NCBI RefSeq assembly: GCF_001456025.1
Contig: NZ_LMTZ01000122.1
Span: 26,776 to 83,184 of the forward strand
Source: Mastigocoleus testarum BC008
GTDB taxonomy: Bacteria > Cyanobacteriota > Cyanobacteriia > Cyanobacteriales > Nostocaceae
Reading direction: 5' to 3'
Length of the DNA: 56,409 nt
This document shows positions 1 to 7,885 of the stretch, piece by piece. Under the pieces are notes generated by a model. It saw only the letters and a program-made list of their open reading frames with translations. It had not been told where the DNA came from and searched no databases. A program made the translations under genes and the position numbers. Positions within the stretch are counted from its first letter, which is position 1, and the number at the start of each line of letters is the position of its first letter.

Positions 1-79
1 CGCCCCGCTGCGCTAACATCACTCATTACTCACTAGGAAGATGTGGTGTTAAGAAAAAATAACTAAAGTTATTTCCAAT

Positions 80-118
80 CCCCAGTCCCCAGTCCCCAGT
101 CCCCAATCCCCAATCCCT
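80..118. repeat. Heptad STRR tract (CCCCAGT/CCCCAAT)
   Basis: About five tandem 7-bp units of the CCCCAGT/CCCCAAT type lie upstream of the first gene. The same class of heptad recurs in many other gaps of this window. Such short tandem repeats are typical of heterocystous cyanobacteria. No coding potential is seen. Confidence 0.75.
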
Positions 119-220
119 CACTTAAAAATAAATAAACTATTCCTAATAGCTAATCCCCGATCGCCAGTCCCCTTGTTACAATACTTAACAGAATGTTAAA
201 TCCGATGCAGTGGTAAACCC

Positions 221-2311
221 ATGAACCCCAATACAGTACCCCCAACCTCCAAATCGAGTCAGGATAATAGTCGCAGTGGTACACCCCCAAACCAAAGCGG
301 ATTGTCAGTTGCGGGTGTTGTACCGGAAAATGGCGGACTACCTCCCCATACAATGGATGTATACGCGAGAGAACAAGCCCCAAAAGCGAAGCTTTTACCC
401 AAAACAGCTAACGAATCTGAAGGTTTACGTTACAGCGCTCAGCAAATAGCTAATTTTTACAAGGGTAAGCCTGCAGAGGTCTTTAAGCGTATTTTGACTG
501 TTTTGCGCCCTACATTTGGTTTTGTTTTGAGTTTGTGGTGGGATCGCACAAGGGGCTTTGATATCAAAAATGATATTCGCCGTGCTATACGGTTGCGGGA
601 AATTCTTACCCTGCTCGGACCTGCTTACATTAAAATTGGTCAAGCTGTATCTACTCGACCGGATTTGGTTCCTCCGGTATATTTAGAGGAACTTACTCGA
701 CTGCAAGACCAGTTACCGGCTTTTGATAATAAAATTGCTTATCAGTTTATTGAAGAAGAATTGGGAGCAAAACCAGTTGAGATATATTCGGAACTATCTC
801 CAGAACCAATAGCAGCTGCTTCTCTGGGTCAGGTTTATAAAGGTAGACTCAGAACAACTGGTGAAAAAGTCGCAGTTAAGGTTCAACGTCCAGACTTAAG
901 GGAAAGTATTACTATTGATTTATATATTCTGCGGAAAATAGCTGCATGGGCGCAGAAAAATATTAAAGTAATCCGTAGTGACCTGGTCGGTATCCTCGAT
1001 GAATTGGGAGAACGCATCTTTGAGGAGATGGACTACATCAATGAGGGTGAAAATGCCGAACGGTTTTTTGAGTTATATGGTCATATTAAAGATATATACG
1101 TACCACAAATCTACTGGGAATATACCAATCGTCGCGTGTTGACGATGGAGTGGATTGATGGTATCAAATTAACTCAAACCGCCGAAATTAATGCTCAAGG
1201 AATAGATGCTCGCTATTTGGTTGAAGTAGGGGTGCAATGTTCCCTACGTCAATTGCTCGAGCATGGGTTTTTCCACGCCGATCCTCATCCAGGAAACCTA
1301 CTAGCGACGCCGGATGGTAAATTAGCTTATCTTGACTTTGGGATGATGAGCGAAGTTCAAGCACCCCAAAGATACGGTTTAATTGAAGCGATCGTCCACG
1401 TGGTCAACCGCGATTTTGATGGTTTAACCAAAGATTACGTTAAATTAGATTTCTTATCACCAGATACAGATTTAACTCCAATTGTTCCAGCATTTGCGAA
1501 TGTATTTGCTGATGCTCAAGGTGCAAGCGTTGCAGAGTTAAACATTAAGAGTATTACCGACGATTTATCGGCGTTAATGTATGAGTACCCTTTCAAAGTA
1601 CCACCCTACTACGCGTTAATTATCCGCTCTTTGGTGACTTTAGAAGGTATTGCTATTTATATCGATCCCAATTTCAAAGTTCTTAGTGAAGCTTATCCCT
1701 ACGTTGCTAAACGGTTATTAACCGATCCAGCGCCAGAATTAAGAGCATCTTTGCAAGACTTACTGTTTAAAGAAGGTAGTTTCCGCTGGAACCGTTTGGA
1801 AAATTTGCTTAAAAATGCTCGTAACAGCGATGATTACGACTTAAGTTTAGCCGTAAATCAGGCGGTTGACTTTCTTTCTTCCGAGCGCGGTGCTTTTATC
1901 CGTAATAGACTTGTTGATGAGGCATTTAAGGGAATTGATGCTCTGAGTAAAAATGTGATGCATAACTTCACCTACTTATTAAGCGAACGAATAGGAATCG
2001 CAGCAGTTAACCCCACACCGAAAGCTAGCCTCGAACAACAGCAAACCCTCGAGCACATTAAGAGAATATTAGGACTTCTGCAACAAAGTCCCAGTTTTGA
2101 CCCCGCAAAATTAGGTTCTCAAGTTGTAGAAATTATCTTTAATCCAGGGGTACAGCGTTTGGGTCAGCAAATGACCGCGCAACTAATGCAGAAGTTTATC
2201 GCTAGATTGATTCGCGATTTGCTTGCTGAAGAAGAAGTTAATAACTTAAAGGTAGAGCGATCAAGTTCACTGACTAATTCGTCAACTAAGATTTCTTTAC
2301 CTGCTTCGTAA
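221..2311 (+). CDS. ABC1/UbiB (AarF) family atypical kinase
   Basis: A 696-residue member of the ABC1K/UbiB family, atypical protein-kinase-like ATPases linked in bacteria and plastids to quinone and isoprenoid-lipid metabolism. Visible family motifs are KIGQ at residues 138-141 (the KxGQ motif), the alanine-rich nucleotide loop AAASLGQVY replacing the usual glycine-rich loop, the catalytic-loop equivalent HADPHPGN, and YLDFGMM matching the DFG metal-binding motif. A roughly 70-residue Pro/Ser-rich N-terminal extension precedes the conserved region, and about 200 residues follow the kinase core. The ATG at 221 lies well upstream of the first conserved block, so a later start is possible. The gene stands alone, with a palindrome downstream at 2368-2398. 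Family is secure; substrate is unknown, since cyanobacteria carry several ABC1K paralogues. Confidence 0.93.
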   Translation: MNPNTVPPTSKSSQDNSRSGTPPNQSGLSVAGVVPENGGLPPHTMDVYAREQAPKAKLLPKTANESEGLRYSAQQIANFYKGKPAEVFKRILTVLRPTFGFVLSLWWDRTRGFDIKNDIRRAIRLREILTLLGPAYIKIGQAVSTRPDLVPPVYLEELTRLQDQLPAFDNKIAYQFIEEELGAKPVEIYSELSPEPIAAASLGQVYKGRLRTTGEKVAVKVQRPDLRESITIDLYILRKIAAWAQKNIKVIRSDLVGILDELGERIFEEMDYINEGENAERFFELYGHIKDIYVPQIYWEYTNRRVLTMEWIDGIKLTQTAEINAQGIDARYLVEVGVQCSLRQLLEHGFFHADPHPGNLLATPDGKLAYLDFGMMSEVQAPQRYGLIEAIVHVVNRDFDGLTKDYVKLDFLSPDTDLTPIVPAFANVFADAQGASVAELNIKSITDDLSALMYEYPFKVPPYYALIIRSLVTLEGIAIYIDPNFKVLSEAYPYVAKRLLTDPAPELRASLQDLLFKEGSFRWNRLENLLKNARNSDDYDLSLAVNQAVDFLSSERGAFIRNRLVDEAFKGIDALSKNVMHNFTYLLSERIGIAAVNPTPKASLEQQQTLEHIKRILGLLQQSPSFDPAKLGSQVVEIIFNPGVQRLGQQMTAQLMQKFIARLIRDLLAEEEVNNLKVERSSSLTNSSTKISLPAS

Positions 2312-2367
2312 GGAATTATTGGTAATTGTTAGGGATATGATTCCCGTAAACCCGAATCAAAAATTTT

Positions 2368-2437
2368 TGTAGAGACGTAGCATTGCTACGTCTCTACATT
2401 TTGTGGGATATGGCGCGTCTTTACATTTTTTGGGATA
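2368..2437. repeat. Palindromic repeat and tandem half-copy
   Basis: Positions 2368-2398 form a perfect 15-bp inverted repeat around one base, built on the core TAGAGACGTAGC. The stretch from about 2390 is then imperfectly duplicated (CGTCTCTACATTTTGTGGGATAT versus CGTCTTTACATTTTTTGGGATAT). The same core, slightly altered, forms the hairpin after sucrose synthase at 10458-10482. It is a dispersed cyanobacterial palindrome that may also terminate transcription of the kinase gene. Confidence 0.7.
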
Positions 2438-2556
2438 TCACAAAGTCTTTGATAAAGGGTTTTATTTTTTATAGCTAGCAGTATCCCATAGGTATATGTA
2501 ATTTTGCTACCATATCAAGCAGATGCAAGCTTGCTAAATGTTTTCTAAATCACAAT

Positions 2557-5500
2557 ATGGATCCTGTAACAGCAATGATTGGTACCTGGGTTGGTGAATT
2601 TATTACAACAGAAACATCTAAAATATTACTTTCTGGGGTTCGTAGTAAATTTAATTGCACCGATTTAGATAAAGCAATCAAAATTGCAGTTAAAAAAGCC
2701 TGTGAGAAGGAAAACAAATTATTTTTACGTTGTGAACCAGATTTTATTAAAAAGTTTATTAATAAATTTTGTCAGGGAAAAGGACTTGAGGAATTACAAA
2801 AGCCCCTGAGGAATGAAGGAAAACCAGATATTGTTTTTTTAACGAAAGTTTTTACAGAAGAAGCCTTGAAGGATTCCAAGATGAAAAATATCGCTAAAGA
2901 TTGCGTTCATCCTTGGATGGAAACTTTCGTTAATACTTATTTTGAAAATACTGATACTTATCTCAGGTTCCAAGTAGCAAAGGAAGATTACTTTAAACAA
3001 TTAGCAAACTGGTTTGATGATGTAAAATTTGCTGGAATTCCTGTAGCAGGACAAGAAACAGAAAAGTCTGAAAAACTGGAACACATTTTTGTGATGCCAG
3101 ATGTAGAAGAAAATGTTACCAAGCAAGATTATTCTGTCATTGCAAATGAAAAGGAGTTAAATGAAATTATCTCAGATCATTCCCTTGGGGAACGTCAGAA
3201 AGAATTGTTTTTAGAACAACGACAAAAGGCTCTAATTAATGGTTATAGTGAAAAGTTTCTCGCTACACAACTTTTAACCGAAAAAAACTCAAAGAAAAAA
3301 AACTCGCAAAAATTTGTTTTACTGGGTGCTCCAGGTTCGGGAAAAACCACTTTGTTGAGCTATTTTGCTGTAATGCTGGCTCAAGACAAAGCAAAAAAAG
3401 CTGAAAATCAAGAAAAATTAGGTTTAGACCCAGATGTAGATTACCTACCGATTTTAATTCGGATGCGGGATTTATCTAGACAAGGAAATATCAGCATTCT
3501 CGACTATGCAAAAGAGTTTGCCGAAAAAACTATGTCTGTGAAAACTTTACCTACCGGATTTTTTGAATATTGGCTCGAAGATGGACGCGCTCTAATTTTA
3601 CTGGATGGTTTGGATGAAGTTGCTGAAGAAGCAAAACGTTATGATGTTGTACGACGAATTGAGAATTTCTTAGGTCAGTTTCAAAATAACCTTGCTATTA
3701 TCACTTCTCGTCCTGCTGGTTACAAACGGGACTTTTTCCGCACCGAAGAATTTCCTCACTATCAACTCCAATCCTTTGATGATGAAAAAATAGAAGAATT
3801 TATTGATCGTTGGTACGATAGCCGCATTCAAGATCAAGCGGAAGCCGAACGCCGTAAAGATAGTTTGCGTAAAGCACTTAATGATAACGAAAGAATTAAA
3901 TTACTTGCACGGAACCCTTTACTATTAACCATTATTTCCTTAATTCATCGCTATCAAGCTATATTACCTAGAGAACGCCATAAACTTTATAACAAAGCAG
4001 TAGAAACTCTCTTAACTTCCTGGGATGCAAACAAAGAACTCACCACTCACAAAGTATTGCAATATCTCAGTTTGGATGATTTACGTCGGTTAATGGAACG
4101 CCTGGCTTTTTGGATTCATACTCAAGGGAATACTAGGGATAATGAAGGCGGAACTTTGATTGATTGTGAAGAATTACTCGATCAACTAAAAAGAGAAATT
4201 AAAGACCTCAAAGGTATTGAACTCTATAAAGCTGAACAAGAAGCAGAAAGATTTTTACATTTGATTCGCGATCGCACCGGTTTACTGAACGAACAAGGAC
4301 AAGATTGCTATGCATTTGTCCATAAAACCTTTCAAGAATACCTTTGTGCTGAGGAAATTAACTATCAAGCAGACAATGAAGGGGATTTTGGAATAATTTT
4401 AGAGCAAATTAACTCTAACCTCCATGACCCCCACTGGCGAGAAGTTTTGTTATTATTGGTTGCTCAGCAAAAACCGAAAAAAGCAGCAAGAGCGATTAGG
4501 ACAATCCTTGAGAATGGTAGCGAATACGAAAAATGGCTGCATCGAGATTTATTGTTTGCTGCTACTTGCTTGGCTGAATACACCAATAATTTGAATGCAG
4601 CAGATCCAAACTTAGGTGAAGAGATTTTGCGGGCTTTAGTTGACTTGGAGGTCAGTGGTAGCGGACGGGCTGGGGAAAAAGTTATTCGGGAAGTTTTCTC
4701 AACACTTTGTCATTTTTATGAAACGGCTTTTGAAGAACAAGTACTAAATTTATTAAAAGCTGAAGCTGAAAATATTTATGAGTTGAGGTTACAGGAATAT
4801 CAAGCACAACTAGGAGATATAGAAGGAGCAGTTAGTATTCTGATTGAATTGCTCAATAATGATAATTCTGAGATGCGCAACAGTGCTGCTCTTACTTTAG
4901 GTAATTTAGGTGAGGACTCACAACCGGTAGTGGATCCGCTTGTGAAACTTCTAGCTGATGATGATTTACTGATATGTTACAGCGCTGCTCAAGCTTTAGG
5001 TAAGTTGGGTAAGAACTCACAACCGGTAGTGGATCGGCTTGTAAAGCTTCTAGATAATGATGAACATCGGGTACGTAACAGTGCTGCTCAAGCTTTAGGT
5101 AAGTTGGGTAAGGACTCACAACCGGTAGTGGATCGGCTTATCAAGCTTCTAGATGATAGTAGTTCTCGGGTACGTAACAGTGCTGCTTTTGTTTTAGGCA
5201 AGTTGGGTAAAGACTCACAACCGGTTGTAGATGGACTTTTAAAACTTCTGGTTGATGGTGATTCTCGGGTGCGTAACAGCGCTGCTCAAGCCTTAGGCAA
5301 GTTGGGTAAGGGCTCACAACTGGTTGTGGATCGGCTTGTAAAGCTTCTCAATGATGATAATTCTCGAGTCCGTAACAAGGCTGCTTTTGCTTTAGGTTAT
5401 TTGGGTCAGAACTCACAACCTGTTGTAGATGGGCTTGTAAAGCTTCTCGATGATGATGATTCTCGGGTGCGTCACAAGGCTGCTTTTGCTTTAGGTAATT

Positions 5501-6114
5501 TGGATCAGAACTCACAACCTGTTGTAGATGGGCTTGTGAAACTTTTGGCTGATGATAATTCTCGGGTGCGTAACAAGGCTGCTGTTGCTTTAGGTAATTT
5601 GGGTAAGGACTCACAAGCTGTTGTAGATGGGCTTGTGAAACTTCTAGATGATGATGATTCAGGGGTGCGCAATAGGGTAGCTCAAGCTTTAGGGAACTTG
5701 GGTAAGGGCTCACAACTGGTTGTGGGTCGGCTTGTAAAACTTCTGGATGATGATGATTCAGGGGTGCGTAACAAGGCTGCTTTTGCTTTGGGTAAGTTGG
5801 GTAAGGACTCACAACCGGTTCTGGGTGGACTTATGAAACTTCTAGTTGATGATGATTCAGGGGTGCGTAACAAGGCTGCTTTTGCTTTGGGAAAGCTGGG
5901 TAAGGACTCACAACCGGTTCTGGGTGGACTTGTGAAACTTCTAGTTGATGATAATTCTCGGGTGCGTAAAAGCGCTGCTCAAGCTTTAATAGAATTGCAC
6001 AAAAACTCTAATAAAGTTCTTCCTCAAGTTGTCCAATGGCTGGAAGAAAATCAAGATAGCAAATTTATTGGTAGCGGTATTGATGCACTGTGGGATATGG
6101 TCACAGCACATTAG
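2557..6114 (+). CDS. NACHT NTPase with C-terminal HEAT-repeat array (bacterial NLR-like)
   Basis: A 1185-residue STAND-class NTPase. Residues 1-190 form a mostly helical N-terminal region I cannot name with certainty. The NACHT core follows: Walker A GAPGSGKT at 257-264, Walker B LLDGLDE ending at E354, and the FVHKTFQEYLCAEE motif typical of the NACHT C-terminal lobe. After a helical linker come HEAT-like repeats. Residues 788-1150 are eleven 33-residue units, each close to SQPVVDGLVKLL followed by DDDSRVRNKAAFALGKLGKD, flanked by one degenerate unit at each end. Bacterial NACHT proteins of this layout are known or suspected antiphage sensors, with the repeats acting as the sensor. No separate effector domain is evident. 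The gene appears monocistronic and sits beside a RAYT transposase. Confidence 0.92.
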   Translation: MDPVTAMIGTWVGEFITTETSKILLSGVRSKFNCTDLDKAIKIAVKKACEKENKLFLRCEPDFIKKFINKFCQGKGLEELQKPLRNEGKPDIVFLTKVFTEEALKDSKMKNIAKDCVHPWMETFVNTYFENTDTYLRFQVAKEDYFKQLANWFDDVKFAGIPVAGQETEKSEKLEHIFVMPDVEENVTKQDYSVIANEKELNEIISDHSLGERQKELFLEQRQKALINGYSEKFLATQLLTEKNSKKKNSQKFVLLGAPGSGKTTLLSYFAVMLAQDKAKKAENQEKLGLDPDVDYLPILIRMRDLSRQGNISILDYAKEFAEKTMSVKTLPTGFFEYWLEDGRALILLDGLDEVAEEAKRYDVVRRIENFLGQFQNNLAIITSRPAGYKRDFFRTEEFPHYQLQSFDDEKIEEFIDRWYDSRIQDQAEAERRKDSLRKALNDNERIKLLARNPLLLTIISLIHRYQAILPRERHKLYNKAVETLLTSWDANKELTTHKVLQYLSLDDLRRLMERLAFWIHTQGNTRDNEGGTLIDCEELLDQLKREIKDLKGIELYKAEQEAERFLHLIRDRTGLLNEQGQDCYAFVHKTFQEYLCAEEINYQADNEGDFGIILEQINSNLHDPHWREVLLLLVAQQKPKKAARAIRTILENGSEYEKWLHRDLLFAATCLAEYTNNLNAADPNLGEEILRALVDLEVSGSGRAGEKVIREVFSTLCHFYETAFEEQVLNLLKAEAENIYELRLQEYQAQLGDIEGAVSILIELLNNDNSEMRNSAALTLGNLGEDSQPVVDPLVKLLADDDLLICYSAAQALGKLGKNSQPVVDRLVKLLDNDEHRVRNSAAQALGKLGKDSQPVVDRLIKLLDDSSSRVRNSAAFVLGKLGKDSQPVVDGLLKLLVDGDSRVRNSAAQALGKLGKGSQLVVDRLVKLLNDDNSRVRNKAAFALGYLGQNSQPVVDGLVKLLDDDDSRVRHKAAFALGNLDQNSQPVVDGLVKLLADDNSRVRNKAAVALGNLGKDSQAVVDGLVKLLDDDDSGVRNRVAQALGNLGKGSQLVVGRLVKLLDDDDSGVRNKAAFALGKLGKDSQPVLGGLMKLLVDDDSGVRNKAAFALGKLGKDSQPVLGGLVKLLVDDNSRVRKSAAQALIELHKNSNKVLPQVVQWLEENQDSKFIGSGIDALWDMVTAH
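4918..6006 (+). repeat. Eleven 99-bp in-frame tandem repeats (HEAT units)
   Basis: Eleven contiguous 99-bp units encode the 33-residue HEAT-like repeats of the NACHT protein. Many neighbours share long identical DNA stretches, such as the GGTAAGTTGGGTAAGGACTC core, so they look recently duplicated rather than merely structurally similar. The last units (about 5660-5960) are the most alike. Variation concentrates at a few codons per unit. Long antisense open frames here are a by-product of the repeat and not genes. Confidence 0.9.
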
Positions 6115-6228
6115 AAATTACCAATCTCAACCCTCTGGGAATTAATAGATATTTCCCGCAAATTAAATACCCATCACCCGAAATTCCTGTAGAAATCGCA
6201 GACTTGGTCACCCACACCATCATTTGTT

Positions 6229-6289
6229 CCATATCCGCCTTAGAATAAATTCTCAGGCTCATAGACAAAGTCGTCTAAAGCCGACTGGG
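6229..6289 (+). repeat. REP-like module A, copy 1
   Basis: A 61-bp unit nearly identical to 6465-6525. It begins CCATATCCGCCTTAGAATAA and contains AGACAAAGTCGTCTAAAGCC. It ends in GACTGGG. In copy 2 the ends CCCAGTC and GACTGGG pair as a 7-bp stem; in copy 1 this stem is imperfect. Confidence 0.8.
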
Positions 6290-6299
6290 TAAGCTTTGC

Positions 6300-6351
6300 A
6301 GTACGTTTTAACGTACTTGGTTTATGAGCCTTGAAATTTATTTCAAGGTGG
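6300..6351 (+). repeat. REP-like module B, copy 1 (double hairpin)
   Basis: Two consecutive hairpins. The first is a perfect 8-bp stem, AGTACGTT at 6300-6307 with AACGTACT at 6310-6317. A TTTATGAGCC spacer follows, then a second stem of about 8 bp built on CTTGAAAT/ATTTCAAG, ending in GGTGG. Confidence 0.8.
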
Positions 6352-6382
6352 AATTATGATCTAAATGAGATTGCTGTAATTT

Positions 6383-6435
6383 ACCAGTTTTCAACGGTTC
6401 CTGGTTTATCAGCCTGGAAATAAATTTCAAAGGTA
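6383..6435 (+). repeat. REP-like module B, copy 2 (degenerate)
   Basis: Same layout as the other B modules. The first stem is ACCAG at 6383-6387 with CTGGT at 6401-6405, changed on both arms relative to copy 1. A TTTATCAGCC spacer and a weaker GAAAT/ATTTC hairpin follow. Confidence 0.65.
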
Positions 6436-6464
6436 AACCGCGACCAATACCATTTTGCCCTGTC

Positions 6465-6525
6465 CCATATCCGCCTTAGAATAAATTCCCAGTCTCATAG
6501 ACAAAGTCGTCTAAAGCCGACTGGG
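6465..6525 (+). repeat. REP-like module A, copy 2
   Basis: Second copy of the 61-bp A module. CCCAGTC at 6488-6494 pairs with GACTGGG at 6519-6525, and the stem extends outward through further A/T pairs. The conserved internal loop contains the AGACAAAGTCGTCT core. Confidence 0.8.
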
Positions 6526-6561
6526 AATATTCCAATTTATTATGATCATTTGAATAAACTT

Positions 6562-6612
6562 AGTCCGTTTTCAACAGACTTAGATTATGAGCCTTGAAAT
6601 TTTTCAAGGTGG
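6562..6612 (+). repeat. REP-like module B, copy 3
   Basis: First stem AGTCCGTT at 6562-6569 with AACAGACT at 6573-6580 (7 of 8 pairs), then TTATGAGCC and a perfect hairpin CCTTGAAA/TTTCAAGG ending in TGG. Lies 137 bp before the transposase start. Confidence 0.8.
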
Positions 6613-6748
6613 GACTTTGGGTAAAACCATGATTGATTTAAAAGCAATGCAATACGAGATTATCCCTTCCCATCCATACCAAAGCGACAATTCCCAAACA
6701 AGCGAATAAAATCAAAAAAGTTTATTATTCAATTCCTATATAACAATC

Positions 6749-7162
6749 ATGGCTTTTTGGCGTACTTATTATCATCTTGTTTGGGCTACCAAAGAACGCC
6801 AACCCTTAATTACGCTTGAAAAAGAAAATAAACTTTATAATTACATAATTCACAAAGCTGATAATCTGAATTGTATAATTCATGCTGTTGGTGGCATCGA
6901 AGACCATATTCATTTAGTAGCTTCTATCCCACCAAGTTTATCCATCGCTGATTTTGTGAAAAATATTAAAGGTAGTAGCGCCCATTTATTAAATAAAAAC
7001 AGTAGATTATCTACAAATCCAATTTCTTTTAGTTGGCAGCGTGGATATGGTGTATTGTCCTTAGGTGGTAAACAGTTAGAGCAAGCTGTTTCTTATGTAG
7101 AAAATCAAAAAAATCATCATTCTCAAAAAACAGTGATTAATTCTTTAGAAAAATATGAATGA
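6749..7162 (+). CDS. REP-associated tyrosine transposase (IS200/IS605 TnpA-like)
   Basis: A 137-residue Y1 HUH-endonuclease transposase. The HUH motif is DHIHLVA, and the candidate nucleophilic tyrosine lies in QAVSYVENQKNHHSQ near the C-terminus. The opening TYYHLVWATKERQPLI is the typical start of this group, and the length is normal, so the gene looks intact. Classic IS200/IS605 elements carry tnpA with subterminal hairpins and often tnpB. Here there is no tnpB, and instead several REP-like hairpin modules lie upstream, which favours a RAYT. RAYT enzymes cut single-stranded REP hairpins. A further hairpin (AGTTCTAA/TTAGAACT, 7222-7241) lies just downstream. Confidence 0.9.
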   Translation: MAFWRTYYHLVWATKERQPLITLEKENKLYNYIIHKADNLNCIIHAVGGIEDHIHLVASIPPSLSIADFVKNIKGSSAHLLNKNSRLSTNPISFSWQRGYGVLSLGGKQLEQAVSYVENQKNHHSQKTVINSLEKYE

Positions 7163-7885
7163 TAGCTCAACTTCAAATATAGTTAACCGACAAAATTAAA
7201 CCACTCATATTAAATCTATGAAGTTCTAAGATTTTAGAACTAACCCACCTGGATCCCATAAAATATCAAATTACTACAATTGATCTAACAATAATTTTAC
7301 GATTAATTAAATTTTAAAATTTAGCTAATTCTCAAATCTATAAAACATTAACTTTTATTACATAACTTACAGAAAACATTTGTAGTCTCAAAGAATTCAG
7401 ATCCATAATCATCAGGGATCCAAAATACATCCATAAAAAATAGATTAAATATATCTATGATTGCAAAGCAGATAATTCTGATAAAATCCTCCTATAGTTG
7501 CTTCAATATTTTTCTCCTTCGTAGTCAGAGACAGACTATTCAATTGCACCAAACAAAATCAGTATATACACTGATGCTAGGTGAAAATTGGTACTGGAAA
7601 ATATCTAAATGGATAGTGACAAAGATGACAAAAAAGTAAATTAAAAAGCTTTTTTGTTTATTAAAATGTGAATGTTTTATTCTTAGCTTTTAGGTATAAA
7701 TTATTTATCTTGAGCTAGAGTGAATAATTCTCATTGATAAGGTATTGGAAAGAAGTAAGAATAACTAGTATTTGGATAGCGATTATCAATGATAAAGCTA
7801 TCCCCATTCTTGCTATGATTTTTCGATTGCCCCATAAGTAATTTCATAACCACCCACACAGTGAAGGATAATCTGGTAAATTTTC
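7163..7885. other. AT-rich intergenic region before sucrose synthase
   Basis: Contains the hairpin at 7222-7241, which may belong to the transposase element, and the compound palindrome at 7774-7803. A 60-codon open frame at 7457-7639 shows no family features and I do not consider it a gene. Confidence 0.6.
7774..7803. promoter_or_regulatory. Compound palindrome upstream of sucrose synthase
   Basis: A nested inverted repeat: GGATAGC (7774-7780) pairs with GCTATCC (7797-7803), and within it TTATC (7783-7787) pairs with GATAA (7791-7795). It ends 82 bp before the susA ATG. It could be an operator for a dimeric regulator or a 5' leader hairpin; nothing in the sequence decides between these. Confidence 0.45.

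Larger units (their letters stand above)
6115..6748. other. Intergenic region carrying modular RAYT-associated repeats
   Basis: This 634-bp gap holds five repeat modules in the order A1 B1 B2 A2 B3, annotated separately, directly before the transposase gene. The first 115 bp after the NACHT stop hold no gene or motif I recognise. Confidence 0.7.

Noticed and set aside
4630..4690. SGSGRAG in the NACHT protein, resembling an RGSGR signal peptide
   Set aside because: The residue before GSGR is Ser, not Arg, and the context is a NACHT protein, so it is not a PatS/HetN-type signal.
5348..5812. Long antisense open frame within the HEAT repeats
   Set aside because: It is an artefact of the 99-bp repeat: a 99-bp unit (divisible by 3) lacking stops in the antisense frame repeats indefinitely.
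7457..7639. 60-codon plus-strand open frame
   Set aside because: No ribosome-binding site, no hydrophobic or domain pattern, and composition like the AT-rich background.
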